From assembly GCA_963662815.2 (NCBI GenBank), contig CAXXWA010000009.1, positions 186,001 through 250,000 on the forward strand: a stretch of 64,000 bases of DNA, read 5' to 3'. The DNA comes from JAPPHA01 sp963662815 (lineage in GTDB: Bacteria; Pseudomonadota; Alphaproteobacteria; Rhodobacterales; Rhodobacteraceae). Numbering within the stretch: position 1 is the first letter of the stretch; each line of letters begins with the position of its first letter. Below the pieces are notes generated by a model. It was not told the origin of the DNA. It saw only the letters and a program-made list of their open reading frames with translations, and ran no database searches. This document shows positions 44,840 to 54,053 of the stretch, piece after piece. The position numbers and the translations under genes are program-made.

Positions 44840-46136
44840 GTCCGTCCTCCGGATATCGCGCGCGCACGAATCGGGCGCGGCCAATACCTTCCGGATCGCG
44901 GCGGCGCCGCCGGTATTCGTCAGCGGAGACGGGCCGTGGCTCCGTGACGACAGGAACCGGCCATGGCTCGACCTGGTGTGCGGGTCCGGCACAACGAACC
45001 TCGGCCACAATCATCCCGCGCATCAGGAAGCCGTGCGGGAGGTCCTTGCGACCGGAATCCTGCACACGGGCACGCGGCTTCCCTCGCCGTTCCGGGCGCG
45101 GCTCTACGAAGAACTGGTCTCGATCCTTCCGGCGGAGCTGTCCTGCATCCAGCTGGCGAATTCCGGCGCAGAAGCGACCGAGGCCGCGATCAAGGCGGCG
45201 CAGTACGCGACCGGACGCAGGCGGCTGATCGCCTTCGAGGGCGGCTACCACGGACGAACCCTCGGGGCGCTTTCGCTGACCGACGGCGCCCGCATCCGCC
45301 AGCCCTTCTCACTGCTGCGCGGTCTCGTCGACCGGCTGCCGTATCCCGGTTCGCGCGGGGATGCGGTCGACGCCTGCCTCTCGCGCCTTTCGGACCGCCT
45401 GGGCGAACTGCGGAATCTGGACGACGTTCCCGCAGCCCTGGTGATCGAGGCGATCCAGGGAGTCGGCGGCGTCCTCTCTCCGCCGGAGGAATTCCTGTCC
45501 GGCGTCGGGGAACTGGCATCCCGCCACGGGGTCCTGCTGGTCTGCGACGAGATCTGGTGCGGTTTCGGCCGCGCCGGGCGCTGGTTCTCCTTCGAAGCCG
45601 CCGGCATCGCGCCCGACATGGTTACCATGGGCAAGGCGATGTCCGGCGGGCTGCCCCTGTCGGCCGTCGCCGCCTCGCCGGCGGTCCTCAAGGCCTGGCC
45701 GCCCGGCATGCACACCAGCACGTTCCAGGGCAATCCCCTCGCCTGCAACATGGCCGCCGCGACCATCCGCACGATCCGCGGCGACGGTCTGCTCGAACAC
45801 GTGCGGAGAACCGTCGAACCTGCCCTCGGCCGCGTCCTCCGCAGCCTCCGCAGCCTCGATCGCGTCGGCGGCGTCCGAGTCGCGGGCGCGCAGGCATCGG
45901 TCGACATCATGGGCCGGGACGGCGCGCCCGACCCGGAGACCGCGCTCCGCCTGCAGAAGGCGGCGCATTCGCGGCGCATCCTGATCTACCTCGGCGGCCG
46001 CGACGGCAACTCCCTCATGTTCGTGCCCCCAATCAACATCGACGGGGAGACCCTGTCAGCGGGGCTTGAGGACGTCGCCGGCCTGATCGCGGACGAACTC
46101 GCAAACGGAAAGAAGCATCATGTCCGAACCCTGTGA
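44826..46136 (+). CDS. class III PLP-dependent aminotransferase
   Basis: A 436-residue enzyme of the ornithine/4-aminobutyrate aminotransferase class: GSGTTNLGHNHPAHQEAV, FEGGYHGRTLGALSLTD, LVCDEIWCGFGRAGRWF and MVTMGKAMSGGLPLSAV (Schiff-base Lys). It resembles the aminotransferase half of the fused protein at 49948 (shared GSGTTNLGHNHPA and FEGGYHGRT), indicating a duplicated function in the cluster, perhaps omega-transamination of a diamine or amino acid. Start overlaps the ATPase gene; the end overlaps the amidase gene by 17 bp. Confidence 0.87.
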   Translation: MTGAESVLRISRAHESGAANTFRIAAAPPVFVSGDGPWLRDDRNRPWLDLVCGSGTTNLGHNHPAHQEAVREVLATGILHTGTRLPSPFRARLYEELVSILPAELSCIQLANSGAEATEAAIKAAQYATGRRRLIAFEGGYHGRTLGALSLTDGARIRQPFSLLRGLVDRLPYPGSRGDAVDACLSRLSDRLGELRNLDDVPAALVIEAIQGVGGVLSPPEEFLSGVGELASRHGVLLVCDEIWCGFGRAGRWFSFEAAGIAPDMVTMGKAMSGGLPLSAVAASPAVLKAWPPGMHTSTFQGNPLACNMAAATIRTIRGDGLLEHVRRTVEPALGRVLRSLRSLDRVGGVRVAGAQASVDIMGRDGAPDPETALRLQKAAHSRRILIYLGGRDGNSLMFVPPINIDGETLSAGLEDVAGLIADELANGKKHHVRTL

Positions 46137-47558
46137 TCTCTCTGCCGTCGACGCCCGTGCGGCGATCGGGGCAAAGCGGCTCTCGCCGGTCGAACTGCTC
46201 GAAAGCTGCATCGCGCGGATCGAGAAGCTCGACCCGGTCCTCAACGCGATCGTCAATCCCTGCTTCGACAGGGCGCGGGTCGAGGCCGCCGCCGCCGAGG
46301 CCGCCGTGATGAGCGGCGAACCGCTCGGAAAGCTGCACGGCCTGCCCCTCGGCGTGAAGGACCTAAACGACCTCGCCGGGGTGAAGACCACCCAGGGTTC
46401 GCCTCTCTTCGCGGACTTCGTCCCCGACCAGGACGACAACATCGTCGCCGCCATGCGCGGCGAAGGCGCCGTCGCGGTGGGCAAGACCAATGTGCCGGAG
46501 CACGGATTCGGCGCGACGACCGACAACCCGCTGTTCGGCCCGACCGGGAATCCGTACGATCCCGCGGTCTCCGCCGGCGCCTCGACCGGCGGCGGCGCGG
46601 CGGCGCTCTCCGCACGAATGCTGCCGCTGGCGATGGGCTCCGACTTTGCCGGGAGCCTGCGCACGCCCGCGTCCTTCTGCGGCATCTTCGGCATGCGGCC
46701 CTCGGCGGGAGCGGTGGCCAGCGCCCGGCGCGGATTCGGCTGGTCGCCCTTCGACGTGGAGGGCCCCCTTGCCCGTTCGGCCGCCGACGCGAGGCTCCTG
46801 ATGTCGGCGATGATGACCGACGACATGCGCGACCCGCTGGCCTGGCCGGCCGGCCCCGGCTTCGACGGACCGATCCGCGGCACCGACCTCTCCCGCCTCA
46901 GGGTGGCCGTATCCGAGGATCTCGGATTCGCGCCGATGAGCCGCAGCGTGCGGGCGGCGTTCAGGCAGAAGCTCGCGCGTTTCGGCGACGTGTTTGCCCG
47001 CGTCGAAGATGCCCATCCCGACATGCGCGACGCGGATCGCGCATTTTACGTCCTGCGCGGAATCGGGTTCGTCCATGATTTCCGGAAAATCCACGACGAG
47101 TCTCCCGGCGCGCTCGGCCCGACGATCGTCGACGAACTCGGTCGGGCAGAGAGCCTCACCGTCGCCGACATCGGTTGGGCCATGGAAGCCCAGACGCGGA
47201 TCTATCTCGCCGCGGATGCATTCTTCGACGACCATGACCTGCTCATCACGCCGGCAGCTTCCGTGCAGCCCTTCCCCCATGCGGACCTCTACCCGAAGAG
47301 CATCGACGGAGAGGACATGGGGGATACCTGCGCTGGGAAGCGATTTCCTACGGCGTGACGCTCTTCGCGGGGCCTGCGGCGGTCGTGCCCTGCGGCATCG
47401 GACCGGACGGCATGCCGATGGCCGTGCAGATCGTGTCACGGGCGCGCACGGACGCATGGCTGCTCGACGTCTGCCACGCGCTGGAGACGGTCTTCGCCGC
47501 CAGTCCGGACCTTTCGACGCCGGCACCCGATCCCGGCGCCTGGCAAAAAAGGAGATGA
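46120..47558 (+). pseudogene. amidase-signature hydrolase, split by one-base shift in a G run
   Basis: The first 413 codons form an amidase-signature protein: catalytic Lys in LPLGVKDLND, cis-Ser region AGASTGGGAAALSARM and nucleophile Ser in AMGSDFAGSLRTPASFCG. The frame then ends at 47358, while the missing C-terminus (VTLFAGPAAVVPCGIGPDGM, PMAVQIVSRARTDAW) follows at once in another frame to 47558. Adding one G to the run at 47318-47322 restores a 479-residue product of normal length with YLRWEAISYG at the join. Thus either a recent frameshift or a sequencing error. It would hydrolyse an amide in the pathway of the surrounding genes. Overlaps the preceding aminotransferase. Confidence 0.8.
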
Positions 47559-47576
47559 CAGCGCAGTGGATATTGG

Positions 47577-47592
47577 ATATTGTTAACAATAT
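47577..47592. promoter_or_regulatory. 16-bp perfect palindrome, GntR/FadR-type operator
   Basis: ATATTGTTAACAATAT is perfectly self-complementary with TTGTTAACAA at its core (47580-47589), the same TTGT-N2-ACAA class as the site at 35756. It lies 73 bp upstream of the amino-acid-binding protein gene and 18 bp after the amidase stop, so it probably controls an internal promoter for the downstream transport genes. Confidence 0.6.
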
Positions 47593-47664
47593 TCTGGAGC
47601 CATTCGGCACCGTTCGCGATAGCCCGCTTGCAGACGGGCGCAATCAGGAAAGAGGAGGAAAGTC

Positions 47665-48504
47665 ATGTCAGTTTTCCGCGCGGTCAGTTCCCTGGCGGCA
47701 GCGTTCGCAATCGGCCTCGCCGCCGTCACCGGCACCCAACCCGCCGCCGCCGACACGCTCGACGACATCAAGGCACGCGGCCATTTCGTCTATGGCCTGG
47801 AAGTCGGATACAAGCCGTTCGAGTTCCGCGACGAGAACAACGAGATCGTCGGATACGACATCGACGTGGCCAACGAGATCGGAAAGCGCCTTGGAGTCGA
47901 GGCGCGGCCGCAGGGAACGAACTGGGCAACTGTCATCCAGACGCTCTACGACGGCGGGTTCGACCTCATTCTCGGAGGGATGACGGCCACGGAAAAGAGA
48001 TACCAGCGCGTGAACTTCTCGATTCCGTACATGGACGCGAGTTCGGGACTTCTCGTCATGGGCGGCAGCGGCATTTCGGACCGGAGCGAGCTCGGGGGCA
48101 AGACCGTTTCAGCCGGCGCGGGGACGCCGCAGATCAACCAGCTGAAGCTGTCGGCGGAGGAACTGGGCCTGGAGTATTCGGGCGACATCAAGACCTATGA
48201 CTCGGATGCCGTCGCCTATGAAGCGATGCGGGTCGGGCGCATCGACGCCTACGCCTCGACGATCGTCAGCCTGCTCGAGTTCGCGAAGACCACGGAGGAC
48301 TTCGAAGTGCTTCCGTTCGCCTCCGAAATGTGGGAGCAGGAGTGGACGGCCATGGCGTTCCGAAAGGAGGACGAAACCCTCCGGGCAGCCTTCAACGAGG
48401 CAATCCGGGCCATGAAGGCGGACGGCACGCTTGCCGCCCTGCAGGAAAAATGGTTCGGAAAGTCCTTCGCTGACCTGCTCAGCGGCGAGGCGCCCACCTG
48501 GTAG
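47665..48504 (+). CDS. polar amino acid ABC transporter substrate-binding protein
   Basis: A 279-residue periplasmic binding protein of the HisJ/GlnH family: signal peptide about 1-29 (ending PAAAD), then ARGHFVYGLEVGYKPFEFRD, GYDIDVANEIGKRLGVE, FDLILGGMTATEKRYQRVNF and GGKTVSAGAGTPQINQL. AGAGGAGG precedes ATG 47665. It follows the palindromic operator and heads the second transport module. The ligand is probably an amino acid or related zwitterion. Confidence 0.88.
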   Translation: MSVFRAVSSLAAAFAIGLAAVTGTQPAAADTLDDIKARGHFVYGLEVGYKPFEFRDENNEIVGYDIDVANEIGKRLGVEARPQGTNWATVIQTLYDGGFDLILGGMTATEKRYQRVNFSIPYMDASSGLLVMGGSGISDRSELGGKTVSAGAGTPQINQLKLSAEELGLEYSGDIKTYDSDAVAYEAMRVGRIDAYASTIVSLLEFAKTTEDFEVLPFASEMWEQEWTAMAFRKEDETLRAAFNEAIRAMKADGTLAALQEKWFGKSFADLLSGEAPTW

Positions 48505-48609
48505 CGCCGTCCGGCGCCCACGGGCCGGAACCCTGCCGGGACGCCCTCGCCGGAACGCGACGGTCTGCTCGTCCGGGCCGGGGGCAATTTCGAGGAGGGA
48601 CGCAGGTCC

Positions 48610-49293
48610 GTGGACGCCGCCTACATGCTCGAGTCGCTCCCGAGGCTCCTTCCGGCGTTTTGGGTCACCATCAAGGTCAGCGCGATTTCCCTCGCGCTGG
48701 CCATGCTTGCGGGTCTGAGCTGCGGCACCGCCCGCGCATTCCTGGAACGGCGCAATCCGCTCGCCTGGCTGATGGACGCCTACGTCGGGCTGGTGCGCTG
48801 CACGCCGATCATCGTCCAGATCTATGCCGCCTACCTGCTGCTGCCCAAGATCGGCATTCGGCTCGACGTCTTCTGGGTCGGCGTCATCGCGCTGACATTC
48901 AATTCCGCCGGATACCAGATCGAGATCGCCCGGGCCGCCGTCCAGTCGATCCATAAGGGGCAGATTGAGGCGGCGACTGCGCTCGGGCTCGCCCGGCTGC
49001 ACACGATCCGGCTCGTCGTCCTGCCGCAGGCTTTCAAGCGCATGATTCCCGCGGTCACCAACGAGATGTCGCACCTGGTGAAGGCATCCGCCGTGCTGTC
49101 GGTGATTTCGCTTTTCGAACTTCACAAGGCGGCGACCGCCCTGCAGGCGACCAGCTTCAAGTTCGTCGAACTGCTCGCCGTGCAGGCGATGCTATACCTT
49201 CCGCTCATCCTCGGCGTCAGCCGCATCGCGAGATACCTGGAGACGGACGTGTTCGGGTTCGAGGGAAGGGCGGAAACCGAGGACATCCGGTAG
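48610..49293 (+). CDS. amino acid ABC transporter permease (HisQ/M type)
   Basis: A 227-residue permease starting at GTG 48610 after GAGGAGG. It has the His/Glu/Gln/Arg/opine permease layout: LVRCTPIIVQIYAAY (conserved TPxxVQ) and EAA loop QIEAATALGLARLHTIRLVV. Pairs with the next gene. Confidence 0.87.
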   Translation: MDAAYMLESLPRLLPAFWVTIKVSAISLALAMLAGLSCGTARAFLERRNPLAWLMDAYVGLVRCTPIIVQIYAAYLLLPKIGIRLDVFWVGVIALTFNSAGYQIEIARAAVQSIHKGQIEAATALGLARLHTIRLVVLPQAFKRMIPAVTNEMSHLVKASAVLSVISLFELHKAATALQATSFKFVELLAVQAMLYLPLILGVSRIARYLETDVFGFEGRAETEDIR

Positions 49294-49297
49294 CGCC

Positions 49298-49951
49298 ATG
49301 GGTTTTCTCGACATCCAGTTCATGCTCGAAATCCTGCCGAAAATGCTGCTGGCGGCCCTGGTCACGCTGGAAATCTCGGTGCTGTCCGTCGTCTTCAGCA
49401 TCGCCCTTGGGATTCTGCTCACCACCTGGAGGCTCCTCGGCGGGAGGGTCTCAGGAATACTGATCCAGGCTTTCGTCGAATTCACGCGCGGCGTCCCCCA
49501 GCTGGTGCAGATCGCCATCATATACTTTGCGCTCCCCCGGTTCGGAGTCGTCCTGAACGAGTTCTGGACCGGCGTCGCCGCCCTGACCTTCATCGGCGCC
49601 GGCTACGCGATCGAGATCATCCGCGGCGCCGTCGAAAGCCTCGACAAGGGACAGCGCGAAAGCGCCGTCTCGCTGGGGCTGAGCGAACTGCAAACGCTGT
49701 TCCTCGTGCTCTACCCCCAAGCCGCGCGCCGCATCCTGCCGCCGCTGACCAATGAACTTGCGAACGTCATCAAGGCATCGGCGCTGCTTTCCGTGATCTC
49801 GGTCAACGAATTGACCAAGGTCGCCAACGACATCATCTTCGAGTACTTCGTCGTCATCGAGGTCCTGATCGAACTGGCGGTGCTCTACATCGTCATCATC
49901 GGCGGCCTGATCTGGCTCTCGCGCGCGTTCGAGAGAAGGACGCGGGCGTGA
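49298..49951 (+). CDS. amino acid ABC transporter permease (HisQ/M type), second subunit
   Basis: A 217-residue permease with FTRGVPQLVQIAIIYFALP and EAA loop QRESAVSLGLSELQTLFLVL. It starts 4 bp after the first permease and ends overlapping the fused gene (GTGA). No ATP-binding subunit of this transporter type is encoded in the window, so it must borrow one (perhaps the PotA-like protein, less likely by family) or use a distant gene. Confidence 0.87.
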   Translation: MGFLDIQFMLEILPKMLLAALVTLEISVLSVVFSIALGILLTTWRLLGGRVSGILIQAFVEFTRGVPQLVQIAIIYFALPRFGVVLNEFWTGVAALTFIGAGYAIEIIRGAVESLDKGQRESAVSLGLSELQTLFLVLYPQAARRILPPLTNELANVIKASALLSVISVNELTKVANDIIFEYFVVIEVLIELAVLYIVIIGGLIWLSRAFERRTRA

Positions 49952-51906
49952 CGGGGGGCGAAGCCGCCCGGATCGGGCTCCTCTGGCCTTCGGACGGCCG
50001 CAACGACCGGGAATTCTGGCGCTGGCTGCCGGCCAGCGCCACGCTCCTGGTTGCCCGATACCCAGTCGGCGGAACGCTCGACCTCGACCAGATCGAACGG
50101 GACGGCGACATCGAATCCCTGACCTGCGCGGCGAGCTTGCTGCGGCAGTCCGGGCCAGACGTAATCGGACTGGGTGACTGCGCCGGCGGATTCGTCGGAG
50201 GGGCGGCGGGAGAACTCGCAAAAACGCGGGCCATCGAGGACGCAACCGGCATTCCAGCGGTATCCATGAGCATCGCGCTTGCAAGCGCAATTCTGCATCT
50301 GGAGACAGCGCCGGTGGCCGTCGTGTCCCCCTACGGTGCGGACGTCACCCGGAGACTGACGTCCTTCCTGGCCGAACACGGAATCGAAGTTGCGCGGACC
50401 CATGCCCTTTCCCGGACGGACGAGACGGAAATCGACTCGATGACGGCCGCGGACTGGCTGCTGGCCGCGCGTCATGCCGACACCACGGCCGCAAGGGCCG
50501 TCCTGGTCGCCGGCGGCGGCGTCAGCCTGTCCAGGTTCGTGACGGAGATGGAGGCCGTTCTCGGAAAGCCGGTCGTGTGCGGGCCGGGTGCGCTGATCTG
50601 GGCGGCCTTGATCCGGATCGGCGCCGCCGCCGCGCGCCCCGGCCGCGGCGCGCTGTTCTCCGCGGAACCCGCGGCGGAGCGCGGGCAGGCGGCATCGATC
50701 CCCCGCCCGCTGCTGTCCCGGGCGACGAAGACATATGCCGTCAGCGCTTCGCCGCCGGTCATGGCAGCCGGCGCCGGTTCGTGGCTGATCGATGCGGGCG
50801 GCAAGCGCTACCTGGACTTCGCGTCCGGATCCGGGACGACGAATCTCGGCCACAACCACCCCGCGGTCATGGATGCCGTGAGCGCGCAGCTGGAGAGCGG
50901 ATTGACCCATGTCGGTCCGCACTTTCTGAGCAAGGCGCAGGTCGGTCTCTACCGGCTGCTGCGACAGGCGCTGCCGGAAAGCCTTGCCCGCTTCCACCCT
51001 GCCACCAATGGAACGGAAGCGACGGAGACCGCGCTGAAGGCGGCCATGCACTTCACCGGCAGGCGCCGGTTCCTCGCCTTCGAGGGCGGCTACCACGGAC
51101 GCACGATGGGCGCGCTGGCCGTGTCGGGCAGCAAGGGCCGCAACCGGAAGCTCGAACCGTTTTCGCCGGAGGCCGTCTTTGCGCCGTACGGCTGCGACCC
51201 GATCCGGCTTGAGCGCATGATCGACGACGCCGAACCGCTTGCGGGGATCATCGTCGAACCGGTCCAAGCCACGCAGGGCATGATCCTTCCGGCGAAGGGC
51301 TGGCTGCGGATGCTGGCCGAATTCGCGAAGGCGCGCGGAATTCCACTGGTCGCCGACGAGATCTTCACCGGCTTCGGCCGGACCGGAAACCTTTTCGCGT
51401 TCATGGACGAAGGCTTCGTGCCGGATCTGCTCGTCCTCGGAAAGGGTTTCGGCGGCGGCTTCCCGGCGGGGCTGGTCGCCGGACGCGGCGACATCATGTC
51501 CGCATGGCCGCCAGGCGCCCAGTCGTCCACGTTCCAGCTTCACCCCGTCACGGCCGCCGCCGCCCGGGCTTCGCTGGAGTTCACGCTGATAAACGACACG
51601 CCAGCGGCGGCGCGCCGGATCGCGAACTGGATTTCCGCATGCTTCGGTGCGATCGCGGACTTTCCGTTCGTGGCCGGAATTCGCGGGCGAGGCGCGATGT
51701 TCGGCGTGGAAATCGCCGACGGGGCCGGTGCGCCGGACCAGACGCGGACCAGGGCCATTCGCGCCGAGGCCCTGAAAAACGGCCTGGTTACCTGGGAATG
51801 CGGTTCCGAGGGCCATGTCGTGGGAATCGTCCCTCCACTGACCGTCGCCGAGTGGGAGGTTGCTCGCGGTTTCGACCTGCTGCGAAGCGCCTGCAAAAGA
51901 ATTTGA
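49948..51906 (+). CDS. fusion: Asp/Glu-racemase-like domain and class III aminotransferase
   Basis: A 652-residue protein starting at GTG 49948. Residues 1 to about 235 resemble the maleate isomerase/arylmalonate decarboxylase branch of the Asp/Glu racemase superfamily: IGLLWPSDGRNDREFW, VIGLGDCAGGF (candidate first Cys), AVVSPYGADVTRRLTSFLAE and KPVVCGPGALIW (candidate second Cys, shifted from the usual position). Residues about 245-650 are a full class III aminotransferase: GSGTTNLGHNHPAV, FEGGYHGRTMGALAV, LVADEIFTGFGRTGNLF and LGKGFGGGFP with Schiff-base Lys499. The fusion suggests racemisation or isomerisation coupled with transamination of the same compound. I know of no characterised protein with this order. 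The aminotransferase call is firm, the N-domain call moderate. Confidence 0.75.
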   Translation: MTGGEAARIGLLWPSDGRNDREFWRWLPASATLLVARYPVGGTLDLDQIERDGDIESLTCAASLLRQSGPDVIGLGDCAGGFVGGAAGELAKTRAIEDATGIPAVSMSIALASAILHLETAPVAVVSPYGADVTRRLTSFLAEHGIEVARTHALSRTDETEIDSMTAADWLLAARHADTTAARAVLVAGGGVSLSRFVTEMEAVLGKPVVCGPGALIWAALIRIGAAAARPGRGALFSAEPAAERGQAASIPRPLLSRATKTYAVSASPPVMAAGAGSWLIDAGGKRYLDFASGSGTTNLGHNHPAVMDAVSAQLESGLTHVGPHFLSKAQVGLYRLLRQALPESLARFHPATNGTEATETALKAAMHFTGRRRFLAFEGGYHGRTMGALAVSGSKGRNRKLEPFSPEAVFAPYGCDPIRLERMIDDAEPLAGIIVEPVQATQGMILPAKGWLRMLAEFAKARGIPLVADEIFTGFGRTGNLFAFMDEGFVPDLLVLGKGFGGGFPAGLVAGRGDIMSAWPPGAQSSTFQLHPVTAAAARASLEFTLINDTPAAARRIANWISACFGAIADFPFVAGIRGRGAMFGVEIADGAGAPDQTRTRAIRAEALKNGLVTWECGSEGHVVGIVPPLTVAEWEVARGFDLLRSACKRI

Positions 51907-52402
51907 CGCAAACGGCGTGCTGAAGGGAGTCTCCGCAATCGCCCACGCTTGCGATCCGGTCATGGCATGTGCCGGCGCGAGGGCCGAACGTCGACCTGCT
52001 TCCGAATTCAGCTTGATCGCGTCGCTTCGCTCCGGGTGGCTCCCATGGTGAAACTGACCGGCTACGTTGGATGAAATTCGGGTGGTACGTTGGTGAAATT
52101 TGGCAGTTTCGGAAAGCTCCGGATGCAACCCACGGCGAATCCAGCGGTCATGCCCCTTCCGCTTTGCCATCTTCCTGAAGAATCCCAGCCTTGTCCCCCC
52201 GACCGCCAGTTGTGGTTCCGCAACGCCTCCGCCAAACCCGGTTCGATCGCAGGGTTCCTTGCGGTGCAGTCGGACTTGCCGCATCTCGCTACCGAATCCT
52301 GCCGCCGGCAGGCCCTCGGTTTGGGTCTTCGACTGCAGAAGATGCGAAATCGAGAACTGGGCTGATTGAAAAACAAATATTGAATTAGCCAATTCTGCGG
52401 CT
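51907..52402. other. 496-bp intergenic region with a short direct repeat
   Basis: No gene was recognised. Near 52062-52105 TACGTTGG followed by TGAAATT occurs twice, 24 bp apart, resembling a leftover of a mobile-element end, but no transposase trace was found. The promoter of the DUF4143 ATPase gene should lie in the right part. Confidence 0.35.
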
Positions 52403-53596
52403 ATGCTGAACTTCATGATCGAACGCGACCTCGCCCCGAGGCTGACCCAAGCGGCTCGGACTTGGCCATCCATCACGCTCACCGGACCACGGCAGAGCGG
52501 AAAGACGACATTGTGCCAGGCGCTTTTCCCGCGCCATCGTTACGAGACGCTGGAAGCCCCGGACGTGCGGGCGTTCGCCACGGAGGATCCCCGCGCCTTC
52601 CTGGCCCAGTTTCCCGACGGCGCAGTTCTCGATGAGGTCCAGAGAACGCCGGACCTGCTCTCCTACCTGCAGAACAACATCGACGCGGATCCAGTGCCCG
52701 GTCGTTGGATACTCACAGGCTCGCAAAACCTTTCCCTGCTAGAATCAGTCAGCCAATCGCTGGCCGGGCGGACGGCAGTCTACAATCTCCTTCCGCTGAC
52801 AAGAGGCGAAACATTGCGATTTCCCCGGCACCCCGGAACTCTTGAAGAGACGCTCTTGACCGGATCCTACCCTCGCATCTTCAACGAAAACCTGGAAGCT
52901 GCAGACTGGCTTCGTTCCTACGTCGCCACCTACATCGAGCGCGACGTGCGGATGATCACCAACGTGGGCGATCTCGCGGCATTTCAACGGTTCGTCACGC
53001 TGTGCGCAGGCCGAACGGCGCAGCTACTCAATTTCTCGTCTCTCGCAGGGGATTGCGGCATCTCGCAACCGACCGCGAAAACCTGGTTCGGCATCCTCGA
53101 AACCGGCTTTGTCGCGTTCCGGCTGCCCGTGTTTCGCGCCGATCTTCGCAAGCGGCTGATAAAGATGCCGAAACTGCACTTCTTCGATACCGGGCTCGTC
53201 TGCTGGCTGCTGGGCATACGAACTCCCGAACAACTGAGCGCGCATCCGCTTCGCGGCCCGATCTTCGAGACCTGGGTGGCTTCGGAAATCGCCAAGCATC
53301 GGGCGAACAGGGGCGAAACCGGCGGCATGTCATTCTATCGCGACCGGAACGGCGCGGAGGTCGATCTCGTCGTCGAAAACCCTGTCGGCACCCTCATCGT
53401 CGAAGCCAAATCCTCCAAAACAGCATCGTCCAGCCTGTTCGACGGCTCCCGACGCGTCCGGCGATACGTTTCCCCGGCAACCCGCAGATGCTCCGTCGCA
53501 GTCGTCTACGGAGGCGACCGATCCCAGCACAGGGGAACGGACAGGCTGGTCCCCTGGAGTGAACTGCACGAATTCGACTGGGATGCGCCGAATTGA
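52403..53596 (+). CDS. AAA_14/DUF4143 ATPase
   Basis: A 397-residue protein of a widespread prokaryotic family. The N-terminal AAA domain has Walker A LTGPRQSGKTTL, Walker B DGAVLDEVQRTPDL and sensor WILTGSQNLSLL. The C-terminal DUF4143 domain, about 185-345, has ADLRKRLIKMPKLHFFDTGL, then a nuclease-like YRDRNGAEVDLVVEN and TLIVEAKSSK (PD-(D/E)xK-like D...ExK arrangement). Start ATG 52403, or ATG 52415 (MIERDLAPR), which fits the usual family start better. Physiological role unknown; often acquired horizontally and sometimes suggested as defence-related. Confidence 0.85.
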   Translation: MLNFMIERDLAPRLTQAARTWPSITLTGPRQSGKTTLCQALFPRHRYETLEAPDVRAFATEDPRAFLAQFPDGAVLDEVQRTPDLLSYLQNNIDADPVPGRWILTGSQNLSLLESVSQSLAGRTAVYNLLPLTRGETLRFPRHPGTLEETLLTGSYPRIFNENLEAADWLRSYVATYIERDVRMITNVGDLAAFQRFVTLCAGRTAQLLNFSSLAGDCGISQPTAKTWFGILETGFVAFRLPVFRADLRKRLIKMPKLHFFDTGLVCWLLGIRTPEQLSAHPLRGPIFETWVASEIAKHRANRGETGGMSFYRDRNGAEVDLVVENPVGTLIVEAKSSKTASSSLFDGSRRVRRYVSPATRRCSVAVVYGGDRSQHRGTDRLVPWSELHEFDWDAPN

Positions 53597-54053
53597 CTCG
53601 TCACTTTCCGTTTCGCCGACCGGCGACCGGAGCCGGTGCATCCACGCCGTTTCACGCCGAACCGCCGTCGGTGCTGACCGGGGAATCCGCCGGACTTCCG
53701 GCATGGGGCGATTTCCAGCGCTCCGCCACAGCAATACGGGTCCCGGATTCACCTTTTCCAGGGCTTTGCGAATGGGCCGCGGCATTCGGCAATGTGTTGC
53801 GAATTCCGGCGCAGCGCGATGCCGACAGCCATCTCCAGACGTCGTTCAAGACGGCGCGTTGCCGGCAGTCTTCCCGCAGGGCCCCGGCCAGCCGAGCACG
53901 GCCTCCGGCGCTGCGAAGCTTCGGCGCGACAGCGAATGCTGATACTGGCGAATCCCGGACATGGCCGCTAATGTCGCGCAGAATGGACAGGCGCGGATTG
54001 CCGCCACAGCGGCGATGAAGCGCCTGAACTGAGCAACGGGACCGGGCGACGAC
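53597..54053. other. 457-bp intergenic region, nothing recognised
   Basis: No coding frame with protein-like composition, no repeat and no terminator could be identified. Confidence 0.35.
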
